64,000 nt of DNA from Cytobacillus firmus (lineage in GTDB: Bacteria > Bacillota > Bacilli > Bacillales > Cytobacillaceae): positions 1,447,001 through 1,511,000 of the forward strand of contig NZ_CP086235.1 of NCBI RefSeq assembly GCF_023612095.1, written 5' to 3'. The notes under the pieces are model-generated. The model was not told the origin of the DNA. It did no database searches and worked only from the letters and a program-made list of their open reading frames with translations. Shown piece by piece: positions 16,452 to 25,938 of this stretch (positions within the stretch are counted from its first letter, which is position 1; each line of letters starts with the position of its first letter). A program made the translations under genes and the position numbers.

Positions 16452-17345
16452 ATGGATGATCAGTTAAAAGACTTTATTCATTATTTACTTGTAGAAAAAG
16501 GCCTCGCCAAAAATACAATTATCTCTTATGAAAGAGATTTGAAAAGTTATCTGAAATATCTAAAGTCGGAAGAGAAGCTTGCAAGCCTGGAGAATGTGCA
16601 GCGCATGCAAATTGTCCAATTTCTCGGCTTATTAAAAAAACAGGGCAAATCCTCAAAAACTCTAGCCCGGCATATAGCCTCCATAAGGGCCTTTCACCAA
16701 TTTCTGCTCCGCGAAAAAGCAGTTGGCCATGATCCTTCTGTCCATATAGAAACACCGCAAATGGAACGTTCGCTTCCAAAAGTATTAAACATGCAGGAAG
16801 TGGAAACTTTATTGGATCTTCCGGAAATTAAGGATCACTTTGGTCTGCGGGATAAAGCCATGCTTGAACTGTTATATGCTACAGGCATTCGCGTAAGTGA
16901 ACTGATAGGCCTGAACTCAGGTGATGTTCATTTAACGATGGGCTTTGTAAGATGTATTGGCAAAGGGAACAAGGAACGGATTGTGCCTATTGGCAAAACA
17001 GCTTCTGAAGCGCTTGAAAGGTATTTAACTGAAGGAAGAGGCAAGTTCGTTTCTAAAAAGCATAGGGATGAAGCATTATTTTTAAATCATCACGGCAGAC
17101 GTCTTTCGAGACAGGGATTCTGGAAAATACTGAAGCGGCTGGCCCAGGAGGCAGGGATCGAGAAGGAGCTGACTCCACATACGCTGAGGCACTCATTCGC
17201 CACTCATCTGCTGGAAAATGGGGCAGATTTGCGGGCTGTCCAGGAAATGCTTGGACATGCCGATATTTCCACTACGCAAATCTATACGCATGTAACCAAA
17301 ACACGGCTTAAAGATGTGTATAGTCAATACCATCCGCGTGCTTAA
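16452..17345 (+). CDS. xerD: Site-specific tyrosine recombinase XerD
   Basis: A 297-residue recombinase that, with CodV/XerC, resolves chromosome dimers at dif. The N-terminal SAM-like DNA-binding domain covers about residues 1-85. The catalytic domain has R147 in TGIRVSEL, the [15 protein letters not shown] box (His and Arg) and [14 protein letters not shown] with nucleophile Y278. Length and position (between yqzK and deoB) match B. subtilis RipX. A terminator follows. Confidence 0.94.
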   Translation: MDDQLKDFIHYLLVEKGLAKNTIISYERDLKSYLKYLKSEEKLASLENVQRMQIVQFLGLLKKQGKSSKTLARHIASIRAFHQFLLREKAVGHDPSVHIETPQMERSLPKVLNMQEVETLLDLPEIKDHFGLRDKAMLELLYATGIRVSELIGLNSGDVHLTMGFVRCIGKGNKERIVPIGKTASEALERYLTEGRGKFVSKKHRDEALFLNHHGRRLSRQGFWKILKRLAQEAGIEKELTPHTLRHSFATHLLENGADLRAVQEMLGHADISTTQIYTHVTKTRLKDVYSQYHPRA

Positions 17346-17369
17346 TATAGAAAAAAATCAAATGTCATA

Positions 17370-17400
17370 AAGCTGCCATAAAAATAGGCAGCTTTTTCTT
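17370..17400 (+). terminator. Terminator of xerD
   Basis: AAGCTGCC / GGCAGCTT with a 9-base loop and T5 tail. Confidence 0.85.
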
Positions 17401-17403
17401 GTC

Positions 17404-17448
17404 ATTTTACCTGTTTATTAGGTAAAATATAGATGTCAGACTTCTGAC
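17404..17448. promoter_or_regulatory. Two palindromes upstream of deoB
   Basis: ATTTTACC-n9-GGTAAAAT (17404-17428, perfect 8-bp arms) and GTCAGA-ct-TCTGAC (17435-17448, perfect 6-bp arms) lie in the 256-base gap before the deoB-punA-pdp operon. Neither has a T tail. They look like operator sites; I do not recognise the regulator. Confidence 0.45.
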
Positions 17449-17601
17449 GAATGAAAGGGTTATCCTTAATTATGTTTCAAACGCGGGAGTGGCGGTATAC
17501 ACCCCGGCTCCAGCAAGAGAATCAGTGTTAAATAAACCTAAAAAGGGTACTATACGAATATGATTTTTGTAACCGTATTCAAATAATTAGGAGGTTTTCA
17601 A

Positions 17602-18786
17602 ATGTCTGCATATACATATAAGCGCGTTTTTTTAATTGTCATGGATTCAGTGGGAATCGGAGAAGCGCCTGATGCCGATAAATTCGGTGATAAAGGTGCC
17701 GATACGATCGGTCACATCGCAGAAAAAATGAATGGCCTGAAGATGCCGAACATGGGCAAGCTTGGGCTTAGTAAGATCCGCGAAATCAAAGGAATCGAGA
17801 AAGCGGATAACCCTATGGCGTTTTACACGAAGATGCAGGAAGCATCAAACGGAAAAGACACAATGACTGGCCATTGGGAAATTATGGGGTTGAATATTCA
17901 AACTCCATTCAGAGTCTTTCCTGATGGATTTCCGGAGGAATTAATTTCAGAACTTGAATCACGCACAGGCAGGAAGATTATTGGGAATAAGCCTGCAAGC
18001 GGAACAGAAATCCTGGTCGAACTTGGAGAAGAACATATGAGAACCGGAGCTCTGATTGTTTATACATCCGCCGATTCAGTTCTGCAGATTGCGGCACATG
18101 AAGATATCATCCCAATTGAAGAACAGTATAAAATCTGTAAAATCGCACGCGAGCTGACTCTTGATGAAAAATATATGGTAGGCCGTGTGATTGCCAGACC
18201 ATTCGTTGGCGAACCCGGAAATTTCCAAAGAACATCAAACAGACATGATTATGCGTTAAAGCCATTTGACCGCACAGTAATGAATGAAATGGCTGATGGC
18301 GGACTTGATGTAGTGGCAATTGGGAAAATCTCCGATATTTATGATGGAGAGGGAGTAACTGAGGCCATTCGCACAACATCAAATATGGATGGAATGGATA
18401 AGCTGATCGAAACGTTTGATAAAGAATTTACAGGCCTGAGCTTTGTAAATCTGGTGGACTTTGATGCATTATTTGGCCATAGACGTGATCCGGAAGGGTA
18501 TGGAAAAGCTCTTGAAGAGTTTGATGAACGACTGCCTGAAGTATTTGAAAAAATGCAGGATGGCGACTTATTAATGATTACCGCAGACCACGGCAATGAC
18601 CCTGTCCATCATGGCACAGATCATACGAGAGAATACGTTCCGCTTCTTGTTTATTCAAAAGATATGAAAGAAGGGAAAGAGCTTCCGGTCAGTGAAACCT
18701 TTGCAGATATTGGGGCGACTATAGCAGATAACTTTAATGTGAAAATGCCGGCCTATGGCAAAAGCTTTTTGAACCAACTGAAATAA
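17602..18786 (+). CDS. deoB: Phosphopentomutase
   Basis: A 394-residue alkaline-phosphatase-superfamily mutase interconverting ribose 1- and 5-phosphate (and the deoxy forms). The metal-binding start is [15 protein letters not shown], the phospho-acceptor Thr is in DTMTGHWE (around residue 92), and the C-terminal metal cluster is [18 protein letters not shown]. It feeds sugars released by the two nucleoside phosphorylases encoded next. ATG follows TAGGAGGTTTT. Called drm in B. subtilis. Confidence 0.95.
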   Translation: MSAYTYKRVFLIVMDSVGIGEAPDADKFGDKGADTIGHIAEKMNGLKMPNMGKLGLSKIREIKGIEKADNPMAFYTKMQEASNGKDTMTGHWEIMGLNIQTPFRVFPDGFPEELISELESRTGRKIIGNKPASGTEILVELGEEHMRTGALIVYTSADSVLQIAAHEDIIPIEEQYKICKIARELTLDEKYMVGRVIARPFVGEPGNFQRTSNRHDYALKPFDRTVMNEMADGGLDVVAIGKISDIYDGEGVTEAIRTTSNMDGMDKLIETFDKEFTGLSFVNLVDFDALFGHRRDPEGYGKALEEFDERLPEVFEKMQDGDLLMITADHGNDPVHHGTDHTREYVPLLVYSKDMKEGKELPVSETFADIGATIADNFNVKMPAYGKSFLNQLK

Positions 18787-18819
18787 TTACATTAAAAAAA
18801 GCAGATGAGGAGATTGAAA

Positions 18820-19641
18820 ATGGATTACAGCAAAATTCAAAATGCAGCTGAATTTCTTAAAAATAAATATACAGGCCAGGCAAAGATTGGGCTGATTTTA
18901 GGCTCAGGACTTGGTGTATTGGCAGACGAAATCGAAGAACCGGTTAAGATTCCTTACAATGAAATCCCTGATTTCCCTGTATCAACAGTAGAAGGTCATG
19001 CAGGACAGCTAGTATTTGGGCGTTTGAACGGGATTGAAGTGGTTGCTATGCAAGGCCGATTCCATTATTACGAAGGATATTCATTTGATAAGGTAACTTT
19101 TCCTGTAAGAGTTATGAATGAGATGGGTGTTGAGAAGCTCATTGTTACGAATGCGGCAGGCGGAGTGAATGAAACCTACTCTCCAGGAGATTTAATGCTA
19201 ATTTCTGATCATATCAACAATATGGGCAGCAATCCTTTAATCGGTCCTAATGATTCCCGCATGGGTCCGCGTTTTCCGGATATGTCAGAAGCATATTCCA
19301 AAGAATTGAGAAAACTTGCCAGAGGGCTAGCCGAAAAGCTGAACCTGAAGATTCAGGAAGGAGTATATGTCGGCAATACAGGCCCAACATATGAAACCCC
19401 TGCAGAAGTTCGCATGCTGAGAACAATGGGCGGAGATGCGGTCGGCATGTCAACTGTCCCTGAAGTTATCGTGGCACAGCATTCAGGCATGAAGGTCCTT
19501 GGAATTTCCTGTATCTCAAACATGGCTGCGGGCATCCTTGACCAGCCGCTTAACCATGAAGAAGTAATCGAAACAACAGAAAAAGTCAAAGCTGACTTCC
19601 TTCGTTATGTGAAAGCAATCGTTAAGGAATTTGGTGCATAA
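18820..19641 (+). CDS. punA: Purine-nucleoside phosphorylase
   Basis: A 273-residue trimeric-type (PNP family 2) phosphorylase splitting inosine/guanosine into base and ribose 1-phosphate. It has ILGSGLGVLADEI with the phosphate loop, QGRFHYYEGY, NAAGGVNETYSPGDL and the C-terminal GISCISNMAAGI. I chose ATG 18820 because GATGAGGAG lies 8 bases before it; an in-frame start five codons earlier is less likely. It lies 33 bases after deoB, in the same operon. Called pupG in B. subtilis. Confidence 0.94.
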   Translation: MDYSKIQNAAEFLKNKYTGQAKIGLILGSGLGVLADEIEEPVKIPYNEIPDFPVSTVEGHAGQLVFGRLNGIEVVAMQGRFHYYEGYSFDKVTFPVRVMNEMGVEKLIVTNAAGGVNETYSPGDLMLISDHINNMGSNPLIGPNDSRMGPRFPDMSEAYSKELRKLARGLAEKLNLKIQEGVYVGNTGPTYETPAEVRMLRTMGGDAVGMSTVPEVIVAQHSGMKVLGISCISNMAAGILDQPLNHEEVIETTEKVKADFLRYVKAIVKEFGA

Positions 19642-19709
19642 GCTTATTAACTTTGGCGTGTATGCTTCTAACTTGGTTTAATAACGAATAATGAAAGTGG
19701 TGTTTGTTG

Positions 19710-21014
19710 ATGAGAATGGTAGATCTTATTGAAAAGAAAAGAGACGGACTGGAGCTAACGGCAGAAGAAATTCAATTCGTCATTAAAGGATACACAGACG
19801 GCTCAATCCCGGATTATCAGGTAAGTGCATTAACAATGGCAATCTTCTTTCAGGGAATGACAGAGAACGAAAGAGCCAATTTAACTATGGCAATGGTTGA
19901 ATCCGGTGATCAAATCGACTTATCCAAAATTGAAGGAATCAAAGTAGATAAACACTCAACTGGCGGTGTAGGTGATACAACTACACTGGTACTGGGCCCG
20001 CTTGTAGCTGCATTAGGTGTTCCGGTTGCGAAAATGTCTGGGCGCGGGCTTGGACATACAGGCGGAACAATCGACAAGCTTGAGGCTGTTGAAGGATTCC
20101 ATGTTGAAATAGAGAATGAAGAATTTATTAAGCTTGTTAATCAAAATAAAATTGCAGTCATTGGCCAGAGCGGGAACTTAACGCCTGCTGACAAAAAGTT
20201 ATATGCGCTGCGCGATGTAACAGCCACAGTTGACAGTATCCCACTGATTGCAAGCTCGATTATGAGCAAAAAAATCGCTGCAGGTGCTGACGCCATCGTT
20301 CTTGATGTTAAGACAGGCGCCGGCGCATTTATGAAGACACTTGACGATTCACGTGAATTAGCAAAAGCAATGGTCCGTATTGGGAATAATGTTGGCAGAA
20401 ACACAATGGCTGTTATCTCAGATATGAGCCAGCCGCTTGGTTATGCCATTGGCAATGCCCTTGAAGTAAAGGAAGCTATCGATACATTAAGAGGCGAAGG
20501 ACCTGAAGATCTGACTGAGCTTTGCCTGACCCTTGGAAGCCATATGGTTTTCCTTGCGAAAAAAGCGGATTCATTGAAGGAAGCACGCGAAAAATTAGAG
20601 AATGCTATGAAGGACGGTTCAGCTTTAGAAACATTTAAAGTATTCCTAAGCTCACAAGGCGGAGATGCGTCAGTTGTCGATGATCCGGAGAAACTGCCTC
20701 AGGCAAAATATACATTTGAATTAGAAGCTAAGCAGGATGGCTATGTTTCTGAGATTGTTGCCGATGAAATTGGAACTGCAGCCATGCTGTTGGGAGCAGG
20801 AAGAGCAACAAAGGAATCAGAAATTGATCTGGCAGTCGGCCTGATTTTAAGAAAGAAAATCGGCGAACGTGTACAGAAGGGCGATTCTCTCGTCACCATC
20901 TGCAGCAACTTCGAAAATGTAGAAGAAGTAAGAACTATGCTTTATGAAAACATTAAGCTATCCACAGAAAAAGTAGAGGCACCAGTATTAATTCATGAAG
21001 AAATAACTGAATAA
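19710..21014 (+). CDS. pdp: Pyrimidine-nucleoside phosphorylase
   Basis: A 434-residue phosphorylase acting on uridine, deoxyuridine and thymidine. The glycosyltransferase family 3 signature [17 protein letters not shown] and [16 protein letters not shown] is complete, and the C-terminal PYNP domain ([15 protein letters not shown]) is present. ATG 19710 is 7 bases after GAAAGTGGTG. In B. subtilis pdp is in the dra-nupC-pdp operon; here it follows deoB-punA, giving a compact nucleoside salvage unit. A strong terminator follows. Confidence 0.94.
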   Translation: MRMVDLIEKKRDGLELTAEEIQFVIKGYTDGSIPDYQVSALTMAIFFQGMTENERANLTMAMVESGDQIDLSKIEGIKVDKHSTGGVGDTTTLVLGPLVAALGVPVAKMSGRGLGHTGGTIDKLEAVEGFHVEIENEEFIKLVNQNKIAVIGQSGNLTPADKKLYALRDVTATVDSIPLIASSIMSKKIAAGADAIVLDVKTGAGAFMKTLDDSRELAKAMVRIGNNVGRNTMAVISDMSQPLGYAIGNALEVKEAIDTLRGEGPEDLTELCLTLGSHMVFLAKKADSLKEAREKLENAMKDGSALETFKVFLSSQGGDASVVDDPEKLPQAKYTFELEAKQDGYVSEIVADEIGTAAMLLGAGRATKESEIDLAVGLILRKKIGERVQKGDSLVTICSNFENVEEVRTMLYENIKLSTEKVEAPVLIHEEITE

Positions 21015-21023
21015 TAGGGAAGC

Positions 21024-21059
21024 AAAAAGCCGCCGGGGGATCATGTCCGGCGGCTTTTT
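21024..21059 (+). terminator. Terminator of deoB-punA-pdp
   Basis: AAAAAGCCGCC / GGCGGCTTTTT with a 14-base loop. Confidence 0.9.
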
Positions 21060-21104
21060 GGCGTGGAGCTGAACTGTATAATTTCTTTTTAGTCTTCGAT
21101 AACT

Positions 21105-21133
21105 GTATAAATTTTCTTTAACTGGAAAAAATG
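21105..21133 (+). promoter_or_regulatory. Candidate sigma-F-type promoter of dacF
   Basis: GTATA (21105-21109), a 14-base spacer and GGAAAAAATG (21124-21133) resemble the sigma-F consensus GYWTA / GGNNANANT. dacF is a forespore gene in B. subtilis. The spacer is one base shorter than usual. Confidence 0.45.
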
Positions 21134-21162
21134 GAGGCTATAAAGAATGGAGGTATTGTGTG

Positions 21163-22325
21163 ATGAAACGACTCGTCTCATTAATGTTAATAGCATTATT
21201 AATGGCAACAATGTTTGTTCCTTCCGGATTTGCAAGAGAAAGCAGTGCAGATCTGGCGGATAATGTGAAATCCGCAATTCTTATCGAACGTGATACCGGT
21301 TCGGTATTGTATGAAAAAACAGCGGTGAGCAGCTTCCTCCTGCCAGCATGACAAAAGTCATGACCATGCTCTTAATTATGGAAGCGTTAGATGAAGGAAA
21401 GCTGTCATGGGATGAGAAAATCCGGACAAGCGAATATGCGGCATCAATGGGCGGTTCGCAAATCTTCCTGGAGCCAGGTGAAGAAATGACCACCAAACAA
21501 ATGCTGCAGGGGATTGCCATTGGTTCCGGCAATGATGCATCCGTTGCAATGGCTGAGAGAATTGCCGGTTCAGAAGAAGCTTTTGTTGAAATGATGAATA
21601 AAAAGGCAAAGGAATTAGGGCTGAAAAATACCCAATTCCAAAACCCTACAGGCTTGTCAGCTAAGGAACATTACAGTACTGCACATGATATGGCCATAAT
21701 GGCCAAAGAGCTTCTTAAATATGAGAAAATAACTGATTTTACAGGCACATATGAAGCCTATCTTCGTGAAGACACAGATAAAAAATTCTGGCTGGTCAAT
21801 ACAAATCGCCTTGTGCGTTTTTATCCTGGTGTTGATGGCCTCAAAACCGGTTTTACCTCTGAAGCAAAATACTGTCTGACGGCAACAGCCGAGAAAGACG
21901 GTATGCGGGTTATAGCCGTGGTTTTTGGCGCACCGACTTCAAAAGAACGCAATGCCCAAGTGACTAAAATGCTCGACTTTGCATTCAGCCAATATAAGAC
22001 ACACCCAATGTACGAAAGAAATCACGTTCTTGGAAAAGTAGAAGTCAGCAAAGGCGAAAAGAAGATGGTTGAAGCCCTGACCAGTGAACCGATTTCACTT
22101 TTAACTAAAAAAGGTGAAAGCATTAAGGAAATTGAACAGAAGATAACTTTAAATAAAAAAATTAAAGCTCCTGTCCAAAAGGGTGATCAGATCGGAACAT
22201 TAACCTTGAAAAAGGATGGAAAAGTCTTAGTTGAAAGTCCTTTAGTTGCTAAAGAAAACAGCAGTGAAGCATCATGGTGGACATTGTTTAAACGATCCAT
22301 GGGATTGTTTTCTAAGACCGAATAA
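21163..22325 (+). pseudogene. dacF: D-alanyl-D-alanine carboxypeptidase DacF, split by a one-base frameshift
   Basis: A low-molecular-weight penicillin-binding protein that trims cortex peptide side chains. A signal peptide opens it (residues 1-24). The second frame has the active-site motifs SMTK (SxxK), GSGNDAS (SxN) and LKTGFT (KTG), then the C-terminal PBP5 domain and a membrane-binding tail. The break is at the A6 run 21314-21319: one more A reads LYEKNSGEQLPPASMTKVMT, gives 387 residues (normal for DacF) and has no other defect. It lies directly before spoIIA as in B. subtilis. As written, the signal peptide and catalytic domain are in different frames. Confidence 0.88.
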
Positions 22326-22395
22326 TATACTTTTGTCGAAAAACATCCCTATGATAATTATTTTTAGCGAAAATACACTAGTTTTGTCTCCAGGA

Positions 22396-22423
22396 AGGAA
22401 ATGAAGCTCCAGGCATCGAAATT
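22396..22423 (+). promoter_or_regulatory. Candidate sigma-H promoter of the spoIIA operon
   Basis: AGGAAAT (22396-22402), a 12-base gap and ATCGAAATT (22415-22423) fit the sigma-H pattern RNAGGAWWW / RNNGAATWW with one mismatch in the -10. spoIIA is transcribed by sigma-H in B. subtilis. Confidence 0.5.
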
Positions 22424-22444
22424 GACTCACTATAAAGGCGGATA

Positions 22445-22481
22445 CCGGAATTTTATAGGATTCCGGATTATCCTATCCGGA
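22445..22481 (+). other. Interlocking inverted repeats in the spoIIA leader
   Basis: CCGGAA (22445) pairs with TTCCGG (22461) and ATAGGA (22455) with TCCTAT (22471), in the order A-B-A'-B' of an H-type pseudoknot. A competing stem is TCCGGAT / ATCCGGA (22462-22481). It lies in the transcribed leader, about 60 bases before the spoIIAA start. Confidence 0.5.
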
Positions 22482-22542
22482 GGAAAAGCAAAAGCATAAG
22501 CTGCTTTTTCAGTTGCGGATACCAGATAAGGAGGCTAAGATA

Positions 22543-22893
22543 GTGAGTCTTAACATTAATTTGGAAGTAAAACATGATGTCTTATGTATTCGTTTAAGCG
22601 GGGAACTGGACCATCATTCGGCAGATGAACTTCGTGAACAGGCGACAAAGGCGATTGAAGATCATGACATCCATCATATTATATTAAACCTTGAGCAGCT
22701 TTCCTTTATGGATAGTTCAGGGCTGGGAGTGATTTTGGGCCGCTACAAACAAATAAAACAGAAGCATGGTGAAATGGTTGTTTGTGCGATTTCTCCAGCA
22801 GTGCAGAGACTATTTGATATGTCGGGTTTATTTAAGATAATCCGTTTAGAACCGACAGAAGAAAACGCACTGCACAGATTGGGGGTTGCCTGA
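22543..22893 (+). CDS. spoIIAA: Anti-sigma F factor antagonist SpoIIAA
   Basis: A 116-residue STAS-domain protein. The regulatory serine is S58 in [12 protein letters not shown], the residue phosphorylated by SpoIIAB and restored by SpoIIE in B. subtilis. The end ([20 protein letters not shown]) is nearly identical to the B. subtilis protein. GTG 22543 is chosen because AAGGAGG lies 7 bases before it and because the protein then starts [10 protein letters not shown], like its homologue. Unphosphorylated, it binds SpoIIAB and frees sigma-F. Confidence 0.95.
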   Translation: MSLNINLEVKHDVLCIRLSGELDHHSADELREQATKAIEDHDIHHIILNLEQLSFMDSSGLGVILGRYKQIKQKHGEMVVCAISPAVQRLFDMSGLFKIIRLEPTEENALHRLGVA

Positions 22894-22896
22894 ACG

Positions 22897-23337
22897 ATGA
22901 AAAATGTGATGAACCTCGAATTTAGTGCGCTTAGCCAAAATGAATCATTCGCCCGTGTCACTGTTGCTGCTTTTATTGCCCAGCTTGATCCGACAATGGA
23001 CGAACTGACAGAAATTAAAACGGTCGTTTCTGAAGCTGTAACCAACTCCATTATTCACGGCTATGAAAATGATTCTAATGGGGTTGTCTATATTACTGTC
23101 CTGATTGAAGATGGATTCATTGATCTGACCATTAAGGATAAAGGAATTGGGATTATGGATGTGGAAGAGGCGCGGCAGCCTTTATTTACAACAAAACCTG
23201 AATTGGAAAGATCGGGTATGGGCTTTACCATCATGGAAAATTTCATGGACGAAATCGAAATCAAATCGCAGCCGGGAATGGGCACAGAGATCCGATTAAG
23301 GAAGCATTTATCAAATAGTAAAATGCTATGCAATTAA
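22897..23337 (+). CDS. spoIIAB: Anti-sigma F factor / kinase SpoIIAB
   Basis: A 146-residue GHKL-fold serine kinase. The N box [14 protein letters not shown], the G1 box DKGIGI and the G2 box [12 protein letters not shown] are visible. It binds sigma-F and phosphorylates SpoIIAA. It begins four bases after spoIIAA and ends 12 bases before sigF, so the three form a tight operon, the standard arrangement for stoichiometric control of the forespore switch. Confidence 0.95.
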   Translation: MKNVMNLEFSALSQNESFARVTVAAFIAQLDPTMDELTEIKTVVSEAVTNSIIHGYENDSNGVVYITVLIEDGFIDLTIKDKGIGIMDVEEARQPLFTTKPELERSGMGFTIMENFMDEIEIKSQPGMGTEIRLRKHLSNSKMLCN

Positions 23338-23349
23338 GGGAGTCTTGCT

Positions 23350-24108
23350 ATGGATGTGGAGGTTAAAGCAGAGAAGGGCCAAACCTATTTAAAGGACAAT
23401 GAAGTCAAGGAGCTAATAAAGCAAAGCCAAAGCGGAGATCAGGGTGCAAGGGACAGAATTGTTCAAAAAAATATGCGTCTTGTCTGGTCTGTCGTTCAGA
23501 GATTCTTGAATAGAGGATATGAACCTGATGACCTCTTCCAGATTGGCTGTATCGGCTTATTAAAATCGGTTGATAAGTTTGATCTCAGTTATGATGTAAA
23601 GTTTTCGACCTACGCGGTTCCAATGATTATTGGAGAAATCCAAAGGTTCATACGGGATGATGGAACGGTAAAAGTAAGCCGTTCTTTAAAGGAAATGGGC
23701 AATAAAATCAGGAAAGCCAAGGACGAGTTATCAAAAACGCTTGGCCGCATCCCAACCGTTACAGAGCTTTCCGAGTTCCTGGAAATTTCTCCTGAAGATA
23801 TCATCCTTGCACAGGAAGCAAGCAGGATCCCTTCTTCAATACATGAAACAGTGTATGAAAATGACGGAGATCCCATTACACTGCTCGATCAGATTGATGA
23901 TGGCAATGAAGGAAAATGGTTTGATAAAATAGCATTAAAAGAAGCGATCCGAGAATTGGATGAGAGGGAAAGACTGATTGTTTACTTGCGCTACTATAAA
24001 GATCAGACTCAATCCGAAGTGGCAGCGAGGCTTGGCATTTCCCAGGTGCAGGTGTCGCGTCTGGAAAAAAAGATACTACAGCAAATGAAAGACCGGATGG
24101 ATATTTAA
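23350..24108 (+). CDS. sigF: RNA polymerase sigma-F factor
   Basis: A 252-residue sporulation sigma factor. Region 2 reads NMRLVWSVVQRFLNRGYEPDDLFQIGCIGLLKSVDKFD with core-binding and -10-binding residues; region 3 follows (around 110-160); region 4 ends with the helix-turn-helix QSEVAARLGISQVQVSRLEKKILQ. It directs the first forespore-specific transcription. ATG follows AAGGGAG in the spoIIAB tail region. Its last codons and stop lie inside the terminator stem-loop. Confidence 0.96.
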   Translation: MDVEVKAEKGQTYLKDNEVKELIKQSQSGDQGARDRIVQKNMRLVWSVVQRFLNRGYEPDDLFQIGCIGLLKSVDKFDLSYDVKFSTYAVPMIIGEIQRFIRDDGTVKVSRSLKEMGNKIRKAKDELSKTLGRIPTVTELSEFLEISPEDIILAQEASRIPSSIHETVYENDGDPITLLDQIDDGNEGKWFDKIALKEAIRELDERERLIVYLRYYKDQTQSEVAARLGISQVQVSRLEKKILQQMKDRMDI

Positions 24109-24130
24109 ATCCATCCGGTCTTTCATTTTT
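24087..24130 (+). terminator. Terminator of spoIIA-sigF, overlapping the sigF stop codon
   Basis: A perfect 16-bp stem GAAAGACCGGATGGAT / ATCCATCCGGTCTTTC (24087-24124) with a 6-base loop is followed by ATTTTTTAT. The sigF stop (24106-24108) is in the loop, so the left arm encodes the last residues of the protein. Confidence 0.9.
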
Positions 24131-24154
24131 TATTTAACAGCCAATTATTGGAGT

Positions 24155-24184
24155 TCATGAAGCTAATATATGTAATCCATACTA
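24155..24184 (+). promoter_or_regulatory. Candidate sigma-G promoter of spoVA
   Basis: CATACTA (24178-24184) matches the sigma-G -10 pattern CATNNTA; TCATG (24155-24159) is a near -35 at 18 bases. spoVA is forespore sigma-G-dependent in B. subtilis. Confidence 0.5.
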
Positions 24185-24245
24185 AATATAGACACAAAAG
24201 CGAAAAGCTCTAAATAGGCGAACAGAATTCGAAGAGGATATCACT

Positions 24246-24884
24246 TTGTGGGAAGTGAGCATATTGGAAAAAACAGTTTATATCCGCTTGCGGCATCGGC
24301 TGCAAATACGGCCCAATCAGAGAATACTGCTGAAAGATATTGCACAGGTCATTGCCGATGATGACATTTACGAAAAGCTTTGTGCACTTCCGCTTTATCA
24401 AGTAAGCGAGCAGGACCGGAATATTGTCGTAATTGATGTTATGAAGGTAATTAGGATCATCACCCAGTTATTATCAAACATTGAAGTCCAGTCAATTGGG
24501 CCGGCTCAGGCGATAGTCGAGGTTGTTACAAAGAAGCGTAAAGTATCATTTCCTCTATTTCTGCTGGTTTGGCTGCTTCTGTTCATTGGTGCTGCCCTCG
24601 CTATTATGAATTTTCATGAAGATGTAAGCATGCAGGCTGTACAGCTTAGAATTTACACTCTCATAACCGGGGAAGTGGACAACAGGCCTCTCATTTTTCA
24701 AATTCCCTATTCGATTGGCCTCGGGCTTGGCATGATCATTTTCTTTAACCATGTTTTTAAGAAGCGGCTGAACGAAGAGCCAAGCCCACTGGAAGTAGAA
24801 ATGTTCAATTATCAGCTTGATCTTGATAACTATGTTGCATTGAAAGAAAACAAGGAGAGTATGAAGTATCTTGATGACCATTAA
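24246..24884 (+). CDS. spoVAA: Stage V sporulation protein AA
   Basis: A 212-residue membrane protein. A soluble N-terminal domain (IRLRHRLQIRPNQRILLKDIAQVI, about 1-95) is followed by two transmembrane segments (about 100-120 and 143-165) and a cytoplasmic tail rich in Glu, with the conserved NFHEDVSM and IPYSIGLGLGMIIFFNHVFKKRLNEEPSPLEVEMFNYQ region. TTG 24246 has AGAGGA 7 bases before it; TTG 24264 is an alternative. SpoVAA belongs to the system that moves dipicolinic acid across the inner spore membrane. Confidence 0.93.
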   Translation: MWEVSILEKTVYIRLRHRLQIRPNQRILLKDIAQVIADDDIYEKLCALPLYQVSEQDRNIVVIDVMKVIRIITQLLSNIEVQSIGPAQAIVEVVTKKRKVSFPLFLLVWLLLFIGAALAIMNFHEDVSMQAVQLRIYTLITGEVDNRPLIFQIPYSIGLGLGMIIFFNHVFKKRLNEEPSPLEVEMFNYQLDLDNYVALKENKESMKYLDDH

Positions 24885-25296
24885 TGTTGTCCTGGTAATG
24901 ATCATAGGATTTGCAGGCGGGCTCGCTGTTGGCTCAGGTTTTGTTGCTTTCCTGGCTGTTTTGGGCATTATCCCAAGGCTTACCCAACTGAGCAAAACAA
25001 TGAAGATGATTCATTATTATGAAGCCGCAGTTGTGATGGGGGCTTTGGCTGGTGCACTGGCAACTTTATGGAATCCGGTTTTTCACCTGACAGCCATTTT
25101 ACTAATACCCATTGGGCTTGCTTCAGGCATATTTATTGGCATGCTGGCAGCGGCTTTAACTGAAGTGCTGAATGTTTTTCCAATCCTTGCGAAAAGAATC
25201 GGTGTAGATGGGAAGATTGTCATTTTATTGATGGCATTTGTATTTGGAAAGGTGTTCGGATCACTGTTTCAATGGATTTATTTTGTAAATAAATAA
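24871..25296 (+). CDS. spoVAB: Stage V sporulation protein AB
   Basis: A 141-residue integral membrane protein with about four transmembrane helices (roughly residues 5-27, 45-65, 70-95, 112-137). It overlaps the end of spoVAA by 14 bases, so the two are translationally coupled. Sequence and position match SpoVAB. In B. subtilis the next gene would be spoVAC; here spoVAEa follows after about 55 bases, so AC, AD and AEb are missing from this operon. Confidence 0.93.
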   Translation: MMTINVVLVMIIGFAGGLAVGSGFVAFLAVLGIIPRLTQLSKTMKMIHYYEAAVVMGALAGALATLWNPVFHLTAILLIPIGLASGIFIGMLAAALTEVLNVFPILAKRIGVDGKIVILLMAFVFGKVFGSLFQWIYFVNK

Positions 25297-25350
25297 GCAA
25301 TCGGCTGGGCATATTTAAGAAAAATGAGGATTCGGAAAGGAAAAACTGCT

Positions 25351-25938
25351 ATGGATGAACGGAGGCACGTCATTCTTATAACTGATGGCGATGATTTTGC
25401 AAGAAAGACAGTGGAGCATGTTGCGAAGGAAATCGGAGGAAGATGCCTATCTTTGTCGCATGGAAACCCTTCTGTCTTGAACGGTCAGCAAATCGTCAAG
25501 CTGATAAAAAAAGTCTCCCATGATCCCGTATTGGTCATGTTTGATGACAGCGGGTTTATCGGGGAGGGAGCCGGAGAGAATGCGCTGAAATATGTTGCGT
25601 GCCATAAAGATATCGATGTTCTGGGAGTCATAGCAGTTGCCTCAAAAACAAGACAGGCCGAGTGGACAAAAGTAGATGTATGTATTGATAACAACGGGGA
25701 GTTGACTCCATACGGAGTTGATAAGTTCGGAGTACCCGAGATGGAAATTGGCAGAATTAATGGTGATACCGTTTATTGTCTTGATCACCTTGATGTGCCG
25801 ATAATCGTGGGAATTGGCGATATCGGAAAGATGTCTAAAAAAGATCATTATGAATTAGGTTCGCCAATTACTAAAAAGGCAGTAGAGCTTATATTGGAAA
25901 GGAGCGGCTATTATGACACGAAACAAGACGAAGGATGA
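25351..25938 (+). CDS. spoVAEa: Stage V sporulation protein AEa
   Basis: A soluble protein of the SpoVAEa type, about 195 residues. It opens with [16 protein letters not shown] and has [47 protein letters not shown] and [12 protein letters not shown], all matching the B. subtilis SpoVAEa protein, with a Toprim-like look. ATG 25351 gives the family start (MDERRHVI); an upstream ATG at 25324 is possible. It overlaps spoVAF by 26 bases. The membrane partner AEb is absent next to it. Confidence 0.9.
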   Translation: MDERRHVILITDGDDFARKTVEHVAKEIGGRCLSLSHGNPSVLNGQQIVKLIKKVSHDPVLVMFDDSGFIGEGAGENALKYVACHKDIDVLGVIAVASKTRQAEWTKVDVCIDNNGELTPYGVDKFGVPEMEIGRINGDTVYCLDHLDVPIIVGIGDIGKMSKKDHYELGSPITKKAVELILERSGYYDTKQDEG

